Shown here piece after piece: positions 47,064-54,109 of a stretch of 64,000 nt of DNA. Numbering within the stretch: position 1 is the stretch's first letter; each line of letters opens with the position of its first letter. The notes beneath the pieces were generated by a model that saw only the letters and a program-made list of their open reading frames with translations, was not told the origin of the DNA and made no database searches. Origin of the DNA: Agromyces sp. CF514 (GTDB taxonomy: Bacteria; Actinomycetota; Actinomycetes; Actinomycetales; Microbacteriaceae); assembly GCF_900113185.1 (NCBI RefSeq), contig NZ_FOZD01000001.1:2046001-2110000 (forward strand), in the 5' to 3' direction. Position numbers and translations under genes: made by a program.

Positions 47064-47702
47064 TCAGAAGTCGAGGGTGTCGCCCGGTTCGAGTCGCGCG
47101 TACTCGCCGCCCGCCTGCTCGACGGCCCACGCGAGGCGAGCGTGCGAGAGGTCCTTGCCGACCTGGGAGAGCACCATCTCGTGCGTGGCGAACGCCCGCT
47201 TGGGCGCGACGGCGCGAATGTATTCCATCGACTCGGAGATCTTCATCCAGGGTGCGCCCGCGGGGGCGGCGAGCACCTCGACGTCGAGACCCTCCGGCAC
47301 GACGAACGAGTCTCCCGCGTAGGCGAACGACTCGTTCACGATCACCCCGATGTTGTCGATGATGTCGATCGAGGAGTGGATCTCGGCGTGACGGCCGCCG
47401 AAGAACCGGAGGTGGAACGGGCCGACCTCGACCTCGTCGCCCGGCGCGACGACCTCGACCGGGAATGCGGATGCCGCGGCGGCGACGCCGGCGGGCCCGA
47501 ACAACCGCACCTCGGGGCTCGCCTCGATGATGCGACGGAGCTGGTCCGGGCTCCAATGGTCTGCGTGCTCGTGGGTGATGACGACGGCGAGGGCGCCCGT
47601 GGCATCCGTGATCGGCGTCGTGTAGTTGCCGGGATCGATGAAGAGCCGGTCGCCCGAGTCTTCGATGACGAGTGCGGCATGTTCGAGCTTCGTCAGGCGC
47701 AT
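47064..47702 (-). CDS. MBL-fold metallo-hydrolase (UlaG-like)
   Basis: The protein is 212 aa. The metallo-β-lactamase fold has KLEHAALVIEDSGDRLFIDPG, the zinc motif ITHEHADHW, then GGRHAEIH, YAGDSFV and the final ATHEMV. It lacks a dedicated substrate domain and belongs to the small UlaG/YcbL-like hydrolases. The substrate is unknown. ATG 47702 is chosen because homology begins there. Confidence 0.88.
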   Translation of the reverse strand: MRLTKLEHAALVIEDSGDRLFIDPGNYTTPITDATGALAVVITHEHADHWSPDQLRRIIEASPEVRLFGPAGVAAAASAFPVEVVAPGDEVEVGPFHLRFFGGRHAEIHSSIDIIDNIGVIVNESFAYAGDSFVVPEGLDVEVLAAPAGAPWMKISESMEYIRAVAPKRAFATHEMVLSQVGKDLSHARLAWAVEQAGGEYARLEPGDTLDF

Positions 47703-47764
47703 GCTCCGAGCAAACACCGCGAGGTGCGTCGGATGCAAGCCCGTGCGACTGCCAGAATCTCTGC

Positions 47765-48670
47765 ATGACCCGAAGCCCGAAGCGCGTGATCGTCGCGGTG
47801 AATCCGTCGGCCTCGTTCGGCCGCCACCGCGAGGTCGGGCCCGCGACCGTCGCCGCCCTCGTCGGGGCGGGGCACGACGTGGTGCTCCTGCAGGAGGCGA
47901 ACTTCGAGCTCCTGCGCCGTGAGACCGAGCACGCCTTCCAACGCGGCACGGACGCGCTCGTGGTCGTCGGCGGCGACGGCATGGTGTCGCTCGCGGTCAA
48001 CATCGTCGCGGGCACGGGGGTGCCGTTCGGGGTCGTCGCTGCGGGAACCGGCAACGACCTGGCGCGCGGACTGGGTCTTCCATTCGAGGACCCGGCAGCG
48101 GGCGTCGACGCCCTGCTCGGCGCGCTCGAGCGCGAGCCGCGCACGATCGACGCGGGCGTCATCCGTCGGAGCGACTCGGCGCCGGTGTGGTTCGCGGGCG
48201 TGGTCTCGGCCGGATTCGACGCCCTCGTGAACGAACGGGCGAACCGCATGACGCGGCCGCGCGGGCCGAGCCGCTACACGATCGCCCTGGTACGCGAGCT
48301 CGCGACCTTTCGACCTCGCACCTACACGATGACGATCGACGGAGTGCGCCGCGAGCAGCGGGCGATGCTCGTCTCGGTCGCGAACGGATCGTCGATCGGG
48401 GGCGGCATGAAGGTCGTGCCGCACGCCGACCTGACCGACGGAAGGCTCGACGTCTTCATCGTGCACCCGTTGTCCCGCGCCCGCCTGATCGCGGTGTTCC
48501 CGAAGGTGTTCCGCGGCGAGCACACGGATCATCCCGCCGTGGAGTTCGTCTCCGCGCAGCGGGTCGCGCTCGACGCGCGAGACGTCGCGGCGTACGCCGA
48601 CGGCGAGCGCGTCGGCGCCCTGCCGATCGAGATCGAGATCGTCCCGGGGGCGCTCCGGGTGTTCGCCTGA
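47765..48670 (+). CDS. Diacylglycerol kinase-family lipid kinase
   Basis: The protein is 301 aa. The DAGK catalytic domain has VNPSASFGRHREVG, ALVVVGGDGMVSLAVN (GGDG nucleotide loop) and GVVAAGTGNDLARGLG. The C-terminal β-sandwich ends in DGERVGALPIEIEIVPGALRV, as in DgkB/YegS. It phosphorylates a lipid alcohol, diacylglycerol or a relative. CAGAAT sits 6 nt before ATG 47765, so it may be leaderless. Confidence 0.92.
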   Translation: MTRSPKRVIVAVNPSASFGRHREVGPATVAALVGAGHDVVLLQEANFELLRRETEHAFQRGTDALVVVGGDGMVSLAVNIVAGTGVPFGVVAAGTGNDLARGLGLPFEDPAAGVDALLGALEREPRTIDAGVIRRSDSAPVWFAGVVSAGFDALVNERANRMTRPRGPSRYTIALVRELATFRPRTYTMTIDGVRREQRAMLVSVANGSSIGGGMKVVPHADLTDGRLDVFIVHPLSRARLIAVFPKVFRGEHTDHPAVEFVSAQRVALDARDVAAYADGERVGALPIEIEIVPGALRVFA

Positions 48671-48708
48671 GGTTGGATGCGTCGGTCGGATGCCGCGGGC
48701 GGCTCGAT

Positions 48709-48738
48709 TTGGAGCGCGCCCCGAACGTGTGTCATACT
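48709..48738 (+). promoter_or_regulatory. Candidate tRNA-Glu promoter (TTGGAG - 18 bp - CATACT)
   Basis: TTGGAG (48709-48714) and CATACT (48733-48738) are 18 bp apart, 17 nt before the first tRNA-Glu. Confidence 0.55.
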
Positions 48739-48755
48739 CTTCAAGTTGTCAGTTC

Positions 48756-48828
48756 GGCCCCATCGTTTAGCGGCCTAGGACACCGCCCTCTCACGGCGGC
48801 AGCGCGGGTTCAAATCCCGCTGGGGTCA
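48756..48828 (+). tRNA. tRNA-Glu (anticodon CTC), copy 1
   Basis: It is 73 nt. The acceptor GGCCCCA pairs with TGGGGTC, the anticodon loop CCTCTCA gives CTC, and the T arm is GCGGGTTCAAATCCCGC. CCA is not encoded. Identical to copy 2. Confidence 0.96.
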
Positions 48829-48855
48829 CGGTTACGTGAACTTGCTGGCAACACC

Positions 48856-48885
48856 GGAATGCCTCCGCTTCGGCGGGGGCATTCC
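48856..48885 (+). terminator. Intrinsic-like terminator between the tRNA-Glu copies
   Basis: GGAATGCCTCCGC (48856-48868) pairs with GCGGGGGCATTCC (48873-48885) through one G-U pair, loop TTCG. The 51101-51130 hairpin has nearly the same arms. Confidence 0.75.
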
Positions 48886-48906
48886 GTTTGCACTGTTGTC
48901 AGACTC

Positions 48907-48979
48907 GGCCCCATCGTTTAGCGGCCTAGGACACCGCCCTCTCACGGCGGCAGCGCGGGTTCAAATCCCGCTGGGGTCA
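48907..48979 (+). tRNA. tRNA-Glu (anticodon CTC), copy 2
   Basis: It is identical to copy 1 over all 73 nt, 151 nt downstream. The short upstream TTGTCAG is also shared, so the unit was probably duplicated in tandem. Confidence 0.96.
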
Positions 48980-49000
48980 CGCATCCGACATCCTGACAAC

Positions 49001-49036
49001 ACGACGAAGGCCCCGCTCCGGCGGGGCCTTCGTCGT
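49001..49036 (+). terminator. Perfect 16-bp stem terminator after tRNA-Glu
   Basis: Arms ACGACGAAGGCCCCGC (49001-49016) and the exact complement (49021-49036), loop TCCG. Also lies 3' of the convergent repeat-protein gene. Confidence 0.8.
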
Positions 49037-49118
49037 TCCCGCGCCGTCGTCGGTTCGTCGCGCGACACGACGAGGCGGCCGGGGACTTTCCCCGACCGCC
49101 GTCGTGCAGGGAAGCGGA

Positions 49119-50804
49119 TCAGGCCGTCGCGAACTCCCGGCGAGCGTGGCGCACGCGGTGCGCGACCCAGAACGCGAGGATCGCCGCGATCACGCCGAGC
49201 ACGATGAGCAGCCACGGCACGAGTGCGGTGGGGGACACCCCCGATGCGCCTGACGCGAGGGTCTGGCTCCCGGCGGCGAGTTCGCCGTTGCCGTCGGCCA
49301 GCTTCGCGGTGCCCGCGGCGAGCGTCTCGGCTCCGGTGGCGAGCTGTGCGGTTCCGTCGGCGAGCGCCGTCGTGCCGTCCGCCAGCGTGGTGGCCCCTTC
49401 GGCGAGCGTCTTCGCGCCGGTCGCGAGTCCGGCGGCTCCGGTCGACAGCGTTGAGGTGCCCGTCACCAGCTCGTCGGCCCCGGCCTTGAGCTCGAGCGTG
49501 CCGTCGAGCGAGCGTTCGAGGCCGGCCGCGATCTTCTCGTTGCCTGCGACCAGCCCGTCGACCTTCTGGTCGAGCGTGGCCGTGCCCGCCTGCACGCGTG
49601 CCGAACCGGCCTCGACGCGGGCGGTGCCCGCCGCGAGCTCGCCCGACTTCGCGTGCAGCTTCGATGCGCCGCTCGCGAGCTCGCCCGTCTTGCCCGCGAG
49701 CATCGCGGCGCCGCCCGAAAGCTGGCCTGCGCCGGTCGCCAGGGGTTCGGTGCCCACCGCGACGAATTCGTCGAGCTTGGTCTTCAGGCCGGTCGCACCG
49801 GCAGTGAGCTGGTCGCTTCCCGCACGGACCGAGGCGATGCCCGCGCGAACGCCGGATGCGCCGTTCGCGACCGACTCGGTGCCGGCCTTGAGGCCCTGCG
49901 CCCCGGCCGAGACTCCGTCCGCGCCGGCGCGAAGGGCGCTGACTTGCGCCAGCACCTCGGCGGGCAGGCCGCTTCCTGCCAGTGCCTGCTCGAGGCCGGC
50001 GAGCCCGGCCGCGACGTCCGCCGCTCCGGCCGCGACGCTGACGGCGCCCGCCTTCGCCTGACCCGCGCCGGCGACGAGTGCGTCGCCGCCCGCCTCGAGC
50101 GGGCTCAGGCCCTTGCCGAACTCGGTCGTTCCGGCCACGAGCGAACCGCCGCCGGCTGCGAGCAGTTTCGCGTTCTCGTTCACGGATGCCGCACCCTTCG
50201 CGAGGCCCGCCGCGTTGCCCGCGAGGAAGGTCCCGCCTGCTGCCAACTGCTTCGCGCCGGCGTCGAGGTCTCCGGCGCCGGCGCCGAGGCGAGCGGCACC
50301 GTCCGCCGCCTTCGCTGCGCCGTCGGCGACCTGCGTCGCGCCGTCCGCGGCGAGCGTGATGCCGTCGGAGAGCTGCACCGCTCCGTCGGCGGCGGAGTTG
50401 GCGCCCGTCGAGAGCTCGGTCGTGCCGTCGACGCTGCGGCCGAGTCCGTCGGCGATCTTGACGGTGCCCGCCGCGGCGCGGTCTGCGCCCGCCGTGAGGC
50501 GTGCGGCTCCGGCTGCGGCGCTGGCTGCGCCGGCCTCGAGCTTGACCGCTCCGGTGGACAGCTCGCTCGAGCCGTCGCGCGCGGTGGCCGCACCGTCGGC
50601 TAGTGCGTCGGCACCGTCGGCGATCGTGCTCGACCCGTCACCGGCGCTGCCGGCTCCGTCTGCGAGCCTTCCCGCGCCGTCGGCGAGTTTCGAGGTCGTG
50701 AGGAAGAAGAACACCACGGCTGCGATGAGGGCGACCGTGAGCGCGATCGCGGCGATCTTCAGGCCGGTGCCGTGATGGTGGGGAGGTGCGTCGATTCTCG
50801 TCAT
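49119..50804 (-). CDS. Membrane protein with a ~470-residue seven-residue repeat (YhgE/Pip-like linker)
   Basis: The protein is 561 aa. Helix 1 (about 15-37) and helix 2 (about 524-546) flank a region of near-perfect 7-residue repeats. Typical units are LADGA.., LAAGT.. and L.TGA.., rich in Ala, Gly, Asp and Thr. A central insert (about 235-265, LAGLEQALAGSGLPAE) breaks the pattern. Heptads of this kind occur in the extracytoplasmic part of YhgE/Pip proteins, but here they make up almost the whole protein. Inference: a long rod or hairpin across the cell wall, tethered at both ends. ATG 50804 follows GGAG. A possible -10 (TAGCTT in TGCTAGCTT, minus strand, 50992-50997) would leave a leader of about 180 nt. 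Confidence 0.75.
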   Translation of the reverse strand: MTRIDAPPHHHGTGLKIAAIALTVALIAAVVFFFLTTSKLADGAGRLADGAGSAGDGSSTIADGADALADGAATARDGSSELSTGAVKLEAGAASAAAGAARLTAGADRAAAGTVKIADGLGRSVDGTTELSTGANSAADGAVQLSDGITLAADGATQVADGAAKAADGAARLGAGAGDLDAGAKQLAAGGTFLAGNAAGLAKGAASVNENAKLLAAGGGSLVAGTTEFGKGLSPLEAGGDALVAGAGQAKAGAVSVAAGAADVAAGLAGLEQALAGSGLPAEVLAQVSALRAGADGVSAGAQGLKAGTESVANGASGVRAGIASVRAGSDQLTAGATGLKTKLDEFVAVGTEPLATGAGQLSGGAAMLAGKTGELASGASKLHAKSGELAAGTARVEAGSARVQAGTATLDQKVDGLVAGNEKIAAGLERSLDGTLELKAGADELVTGTSTLSTGAAGLATGAKTLAEGATTLADGTTALADGTAQLATGAETLAAGTAKLADGNGELAAGSQTLASGASGVSPTALVPWLLIVLGVIAAILAFWVAHRVRHARREFATA

Positions 50805-51100
50805 TGAGGCTCCATCGAGTGCGGGCGCGCTGAAGGCGCCCGGGAGGGTGTGTGCTGGGCGGCTCACCGACACCGGTGCGGGGCGTCGGGCGCGGCGGGC
50901 TCGGAATAGGGTGCCCGACGCGTCCGGGGCATCGTGCCGGCCCAACCACGTTGTCGGTTTCCGGCGGCTCGACGCCCCTGAGAGTCGCTCGAAGCTAGCA
51001 GCGGTGGAGGATTCCCCGACGAGTGCTCACCATTTCCTGTGCGAACATCCAAGGCGATGTGCAGACCGAGCCCTGGTCGTTGTCGATGGCCCACAGACGA

Positions 51101-51130
51101 GGAATGCCCCCGCCGAAGCGGGGGCGTTCC
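51101..51130 (-). terminator. Hairpin terminator after the yqhA-like gene
   Basis: GGAATGCCCCCGC (51101-51113) pairs with GCGGGGGCGTTCC (51118-51130), loop CGAA, 37 nt past the stop. Between this hairpin and 50805 there is no gene; I see only the upstream region of the repeat-protein gene. Confidence 0.65.
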
Positions 51131-51167
51131 AGGGTGCGGCAGGGCGCGAGTTCAGGCGCAGCGCCGC

Positions 51168-51875
51168 TCAGCCGAGGCGGGCCGGCGCTGCTCCCACGAG
51201 TTCGCGTCCGTCCGCCGAAGCGGTCGGCGCGGCATCCGGAACCGTGACGGCGACGCCGTCGTGCACCTCGTGCGGCGAGACCTTGTGATACGACATGCGA
51301 TCGATCGCCGCGAGCGCGAGCGCCGAGAGGATGAACACGCAGTGGATGATGACCTGCCACATCACGCCGTCGGTCGTGAGGCCGCCCTTGTACCCGTCGC
51401 CGCCGACGTTGCCGATCTCGATGAACGACTTCAGCAGGTGGATCGACGAGATGCCGATGATCGCCATCGCGAGCTTGACCTTCAGCACGTTCGCGTTGAC
51501 ATGGCTGAGCCACTCCGGCTGGTCGGGGTGTCCGTTGAGGTTGATCTTCGACACGAAGGTCTCGTAGCCGCCGATGATGACCATGATCAGCAGGTTGGCG
51601 ATCATGACGACGTCGATCAGGCCGAGCACGATCAGCATCACGTCGGCCTCGTCGAGGTGGCCGAACTCGGTGATGAGGTGCCAGAGCTCCTTCATGAACA
51701 GGGCGACGTACACGCCCTGCGCCACGATGAGGCCGAGGTAGAGCGGGGCCTGCAGCCACCGGCTCGTGAAGATGAGTCCGCCGACCGCGCGCCCCCAGGG
51801 CGCGGTGCGATGCGGCGAGATGGGATTGCTCGGGTCGGGGCTGGGGGGGCGTGCGGGCGTCGTTCGGGCGCTCAC
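51168..51875 (-). CDS. YqhA-family (UPF0114) membrane protein
   Basis: The protein is about 235 aa with four membrane helices. It has RWLQAPLYLGLIVAQGVYV, the ADVMLIVLGLIDVVMIANLLIMVIIGGYE region and NLNGHPDQPEWLSHVNAN, which are characteristic of the YqhA/UPF0114 (TIGR00645) family. Function is unknown. GTG 51875 follows AAGGAG; the longer frame upstream would run through the divergent promoter. It is divergent from the riboswitch-controlled terC gene. Confidence 0.88.
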   Translation of the reverse strand: MSARTTPARPPSPDPSNPISPHRTAPWGRAVGGLIFTSRWLQAPLYLGLIVAQGVYVALFMKELWHLITEFGHLDEADVMLIVLGLIDVVMIANLLIMVIIGGYETFVSKINLNGHPDQPEWLSHVNANVLKVKLAMAIIGISSIHLLKSFIEIGNVGGDGYKGGLTTDGVMWQVIIHCVFILSALALAAIDRMSYHKVSPHEVHDGVAVTVPDAAPTASADGRELVGAAPARLG

Positions 51876-51904
51876 TGGTCTCCTTCTCGGGTTCGGGTGA
51901 TCGA

Positions 51905-51929
51905 GTCTATGGATCCCAGCCGATAGACT
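51905..51929. promoter_or_regulatory. Back-to-back -10 boxes forming an inverted repeat AGTCTAT / ATAGACT
   Basis: TAGACT lies on the plus strand at 51924-51929 (towards terC) and on the minus strand at 51905-51910 (towards yqhA). Together they make a dyad with an 11-nt centre. Each is at a sensible distance from the riboswitch start and the yqhA GTG. Confidence 0.55.
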
Positions 51930-51934
51930 CCCGG

Positions 51935-52062
51935 GAGCGAAGGGGAGTATCCCGCGGGGCGTGCAGGCGTTCCGAGCCACGATCCGTCAGTACGAGCGCC
52001 GCAGATGCCGCTCCGGGCGTGGCAGCGCACCTCGGGTGCGAAGGGGAGAGACTTTCGGGCTC
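51935..52062 (+). ncRNA. yybP-ykoY (manganese-sensing) riboswitch upstream of terC
   Basis: The conserved parts of the Mn2+ riboswitch appear in order: P1 5' strand GAGCGAAG (51935-51942), the metal-site loop GGGGAGTA (51942-51949), the partner loop CGTCAGTACG (51985-51994), and GGGGAGAGACTTTCG closing P1 with CTTTCGGGCTC (52052-52062). The next gene, terC, is a classic member of this regulon. About 30 nt separate P1 from the start, with AAAGG as ribosome site. I see no intrinsic terminator, so control may be on translation or Rho access. Confidence 0.85.
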
Positions 52063-52094
52063 ATCCCTATCCAAAAACGTCCGAAAGGCCGCAC

Positions 52095-53120
52095 GTGCTG
52101 CAGCTTCCCGTCTGGTTCGAAGTCGGATCCCTCGTGGTCCTCACGCTCATCCTGGTCGCCGACCTGCTGTTGGTCGTCAAGCGACCGCACGTGCCGTCGT
52201 TCCGCGAGTCGACGCTCTGGGTCGTCTTCTACGTGGGGCTGGCGCTCATCTTCGCGCTGCTCATGTACCTGCTGGGCGATGCGGAGCACGCGGGGCAGTT
52301 CATCGCCGGATGGCTGACCGAGTACAGCCTCTCGATCGACAACCTGTTCGTGTTCGTCATCATCATGGCGCGCTTCGCGGTGCCCAAGAAGCTCCAGCAG
52401 GAGGTGCTCATGGTGGGCATCATCCTCGCGCTCATCTTCCGCGGCATCTTCATCCTGCTGGGTGCGCAGCTCATCGAGAACTTCAGCTGGATCTTCTACC
52501 TCTTCGGCGCGTGGCTGGTCTACACGGCCTATCAGCAGGCCTTCGTCGAGCACGACGACGACAAGGACAACATGCTCGTGCGGGTGCTCCGCAGGCGCGT
52601 GAAGATCTCCGACGATTTCGACGGCATCAAGATCCGCACGACGGTGGGCGGCCACCGCATGTTCACGCCGATCCTCTTCGTCTTCATCGCGATCGGCACG
52701 ACCGACCTGCTCTTCGCACTCGATTCGATCCCGGCGATCTTCGGCATCACGCAGAGCCCGTTCATCGTCTTCACGGCCAACGTCTTCGCGCTCATGGGCC
52801 TGCGTCAGCTGTACTTCCTGCTGGGCGGCCTGCTCGAGCGCCTCGAGTACCTCAAGTACGGCATCGCGTTCATCCTCGCGTTCATCGGCGTGAAGCTCGT
52901 GCTGCACGCGATGCACGTCAACGAGCTGCCGTTCATCAACGGCGGCGAGCCCATCGAGTGGGCTCCCGAGATCTCGACCTGGATGTCACTCGGCGTGATC
53001 ATCGCCGCGATGGCCGTCGCGACGGTCGCGAGCGTCATCAAGGCCAACGTCGACGCGAAGCGCCGCGGTCACACCCTCATGGAAGAGGTGCCGCACTTCA
53101 CCGACGACGGCGCCCGGTGA
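52095..53120 (+). CDS. TerC family membrane protein, likely manganese exporter
   Basis: The protein is about 341 aa with nine or so membrane helices. It has the TerC signatures ADLLLVVKRPHVPSFRES, EYSLSIDNLFVFVIIMARF (acidic SIDN) and FVFIAIGTTDLLFALDSIPAIFGITQ (acidic LDSIPA), which line the metal path. TerC proteins were named for tellurium resistance; related proteins export Mn2+ and load it to secreted enzymes. The upstream Mn riboswitch supports this. GTG 52095 is chosen by the AAAGG site and the start of homology. Confidence 0.92.
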   Translation: MLQLPVWFEVGSLVVLTLILVADLLLVVKRPHVPSFRESTLWVVFYVGLALIFALLMYLLGDAEHAGQFIAGWLTEYSLSIDNLFVFVIIMARFAVPKKLQQEVLMVGIILALIFRGIFILLGAQLIENFSWIFYLFGAWLVYTAYQQAFVEHDDDKDNMLVRVLRRRVKISDDFDGIKIRTTVGGHRMFTPILFVFIAIGTTDLLFALDSIPAIFGITQSPFIVFTANVFALMGLRQLYFLLGGLLERLEYLKYGIAFILAFIGVKLVLHAMHVNELPFINGGEPIEWAPEISTWMSLGVIIAAMAVATVASVIKANVDAKRRGHTLMEEVPHFTDDGAR

Positions 53121-53149
53121 CCGTCTGGTCGGCGATGCCCCTCCGGAGT

Positions 53150-53158
53150 TGCTAGTTT
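53150..53158 (+). promoter_or_regulatory. Extended -10 (TGC-TAGTTT) for the phospho-signalling cluster
   Basis: TGCTAGTTT lies 66 nt before the PP2C start. The leader then holds two hairpins. TerC ends 29 nt earlier. Confidence 0.5.
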
Positions 53159-53162
53159 TGCA

Positions 53163-53200
53163 GGGCGGCGCACGGGGTGCGCCGCCCGGTCCCTACCGGG
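53163..53200 (+). promoter_or_regulatory. Two overlapping hairpins in the PP2C leader
   Basis: GGGCGGCGCAC (53163-53173) pairs perfectly with 53177-53187, and CCCGGT (53185-53190) pairs with ACCGGG (53195-53200). They share three bases, so only one can form fully at a time. It may end terC transcripts or control the downstream cluster. Confidence 0.5.
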
Positions 53201-53224
53201 TGAACGACGGCGACGAGGAGCACC

Positions 53225-54109
53225 GTGTCCCCTGATGGCGAAGACGTCGTCGAGCTCGAGCGCGGCGCAGCGGTGATCGCGCACAGTGCACGAACGGATG
53301 TCGGGCGCGTGCGCAGCATGAACGAGGACGCGTTCCTCGCCGAGGCGCCCGTCTTCCTCGTGGCCGACGGCATGGGCGGGCACGCCAGGGGCGATGCGGC
53401 GAGCCGTTCGGTCGTCGAGACGTTCCGTCGGCACCTCGCGCCGGGTGCGCCGTCGTCGCCCGAGCAGGTGCTCGATGCGATCCACTCGTCGAACGACGCG
53501 GTGCGGGCCCTGAGCGACGAGGGCGACGAGGGCACGGCGGTCGCCGGTACGACGCTCGCGGGCGTCGCGCTCGTCGACGCCGGCGACGGCGCAGGATTCC
53601 ACTGGATGGCCTTCAACGTCGGCGATTCGCGCATCTACTCGTGGGACGGGCGCACCCTCAGCCAGTTGAGCGTCGACCACTCGGCCGTGCAGGAACTCGT
53701 CGATGCCGGCCTCATCCGACCCGAAGACGCCGAACGGCACCCCGACCGGAACGTCATCACCCGGGCGATCGGCGCCGACGACGTCGTCGATCCCGACGTG
53801 TGGCTCATCCCGGCGACGGGTCGTCAGGTGTTCCTGATCTGCTCCGACGGCCTCAGCAAGGAGGTCGACGACGAGGCGATCGCCCACGTGCTCGTCGGCG
53901 ACACCGGGCATGCGGCCGGTCTCGCGGGGGAGCTCGTCGATCTCGCGCTCGCCCACGGCGGTCGCGACAACGTGACGGCGATCGTCGTCGAGTCCGAGTT
54001 GGGCGTCGCCGACGACGAGACCACGAAGGACCGCCCGACCGCCGCCGCGGCGAGCGAGGACACGACCCCGCGGGTGAACGGAGGCGCCGGTGGCGAACTA
54101 CACGGCTGA
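53225..54109 (+). CDS. PP2C-type Ser/Thr protein phosphatase
   Basis: The protein is 294 aa. The PP2C core has RTDVGRVRSMNEDAF, D48 in VADGMGGHARGDAAS, GTTLAGVAL, FNVGDSRIYSW, LICSDGLSKEV and GGRDNVTAIVV, giving the metal-binding aspartates. No membrane helix, unlike mycobacterial PstP, so it is cytoplasmic. It is the eraser of the cluster. GTG 53225 has GAGGAG. Its end overlaps the next gene by 20 nt. Confidence 0.94.
   Translation: MSPDGEDVVELERGAAVIAHSARTDVGRVRSMNEDAFLAEAPVFLVADGMGGHARGDAASRSVVETFRRHLAPGAPSSPEQVLDAIHSSNDAVRALSDEGDEGTAVAGTTLAGVALVDAGDGAGFHWMAFNVGDSRIYSWDGRTLSQLSVDHSAVQELVDAGLIRPEDAERHPDRNVITRAIGADDVVDPDVWLIPATGRQVFLICSDGLSKEVDDEAIAHVLVGDTGHAAGLAGELVDLALAHGGRDNVTAIVVESELGVADDETTKDRPTAAAASEDTTPRVNGGAGGELHG

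Noticed and set aside
48756..48979. 73-bp direct repeat as mobile-element ends
   Set aside because: The repeats are full tRNA-Glu genes with normal cloverleaf; no transposase or integrase lies nearby.
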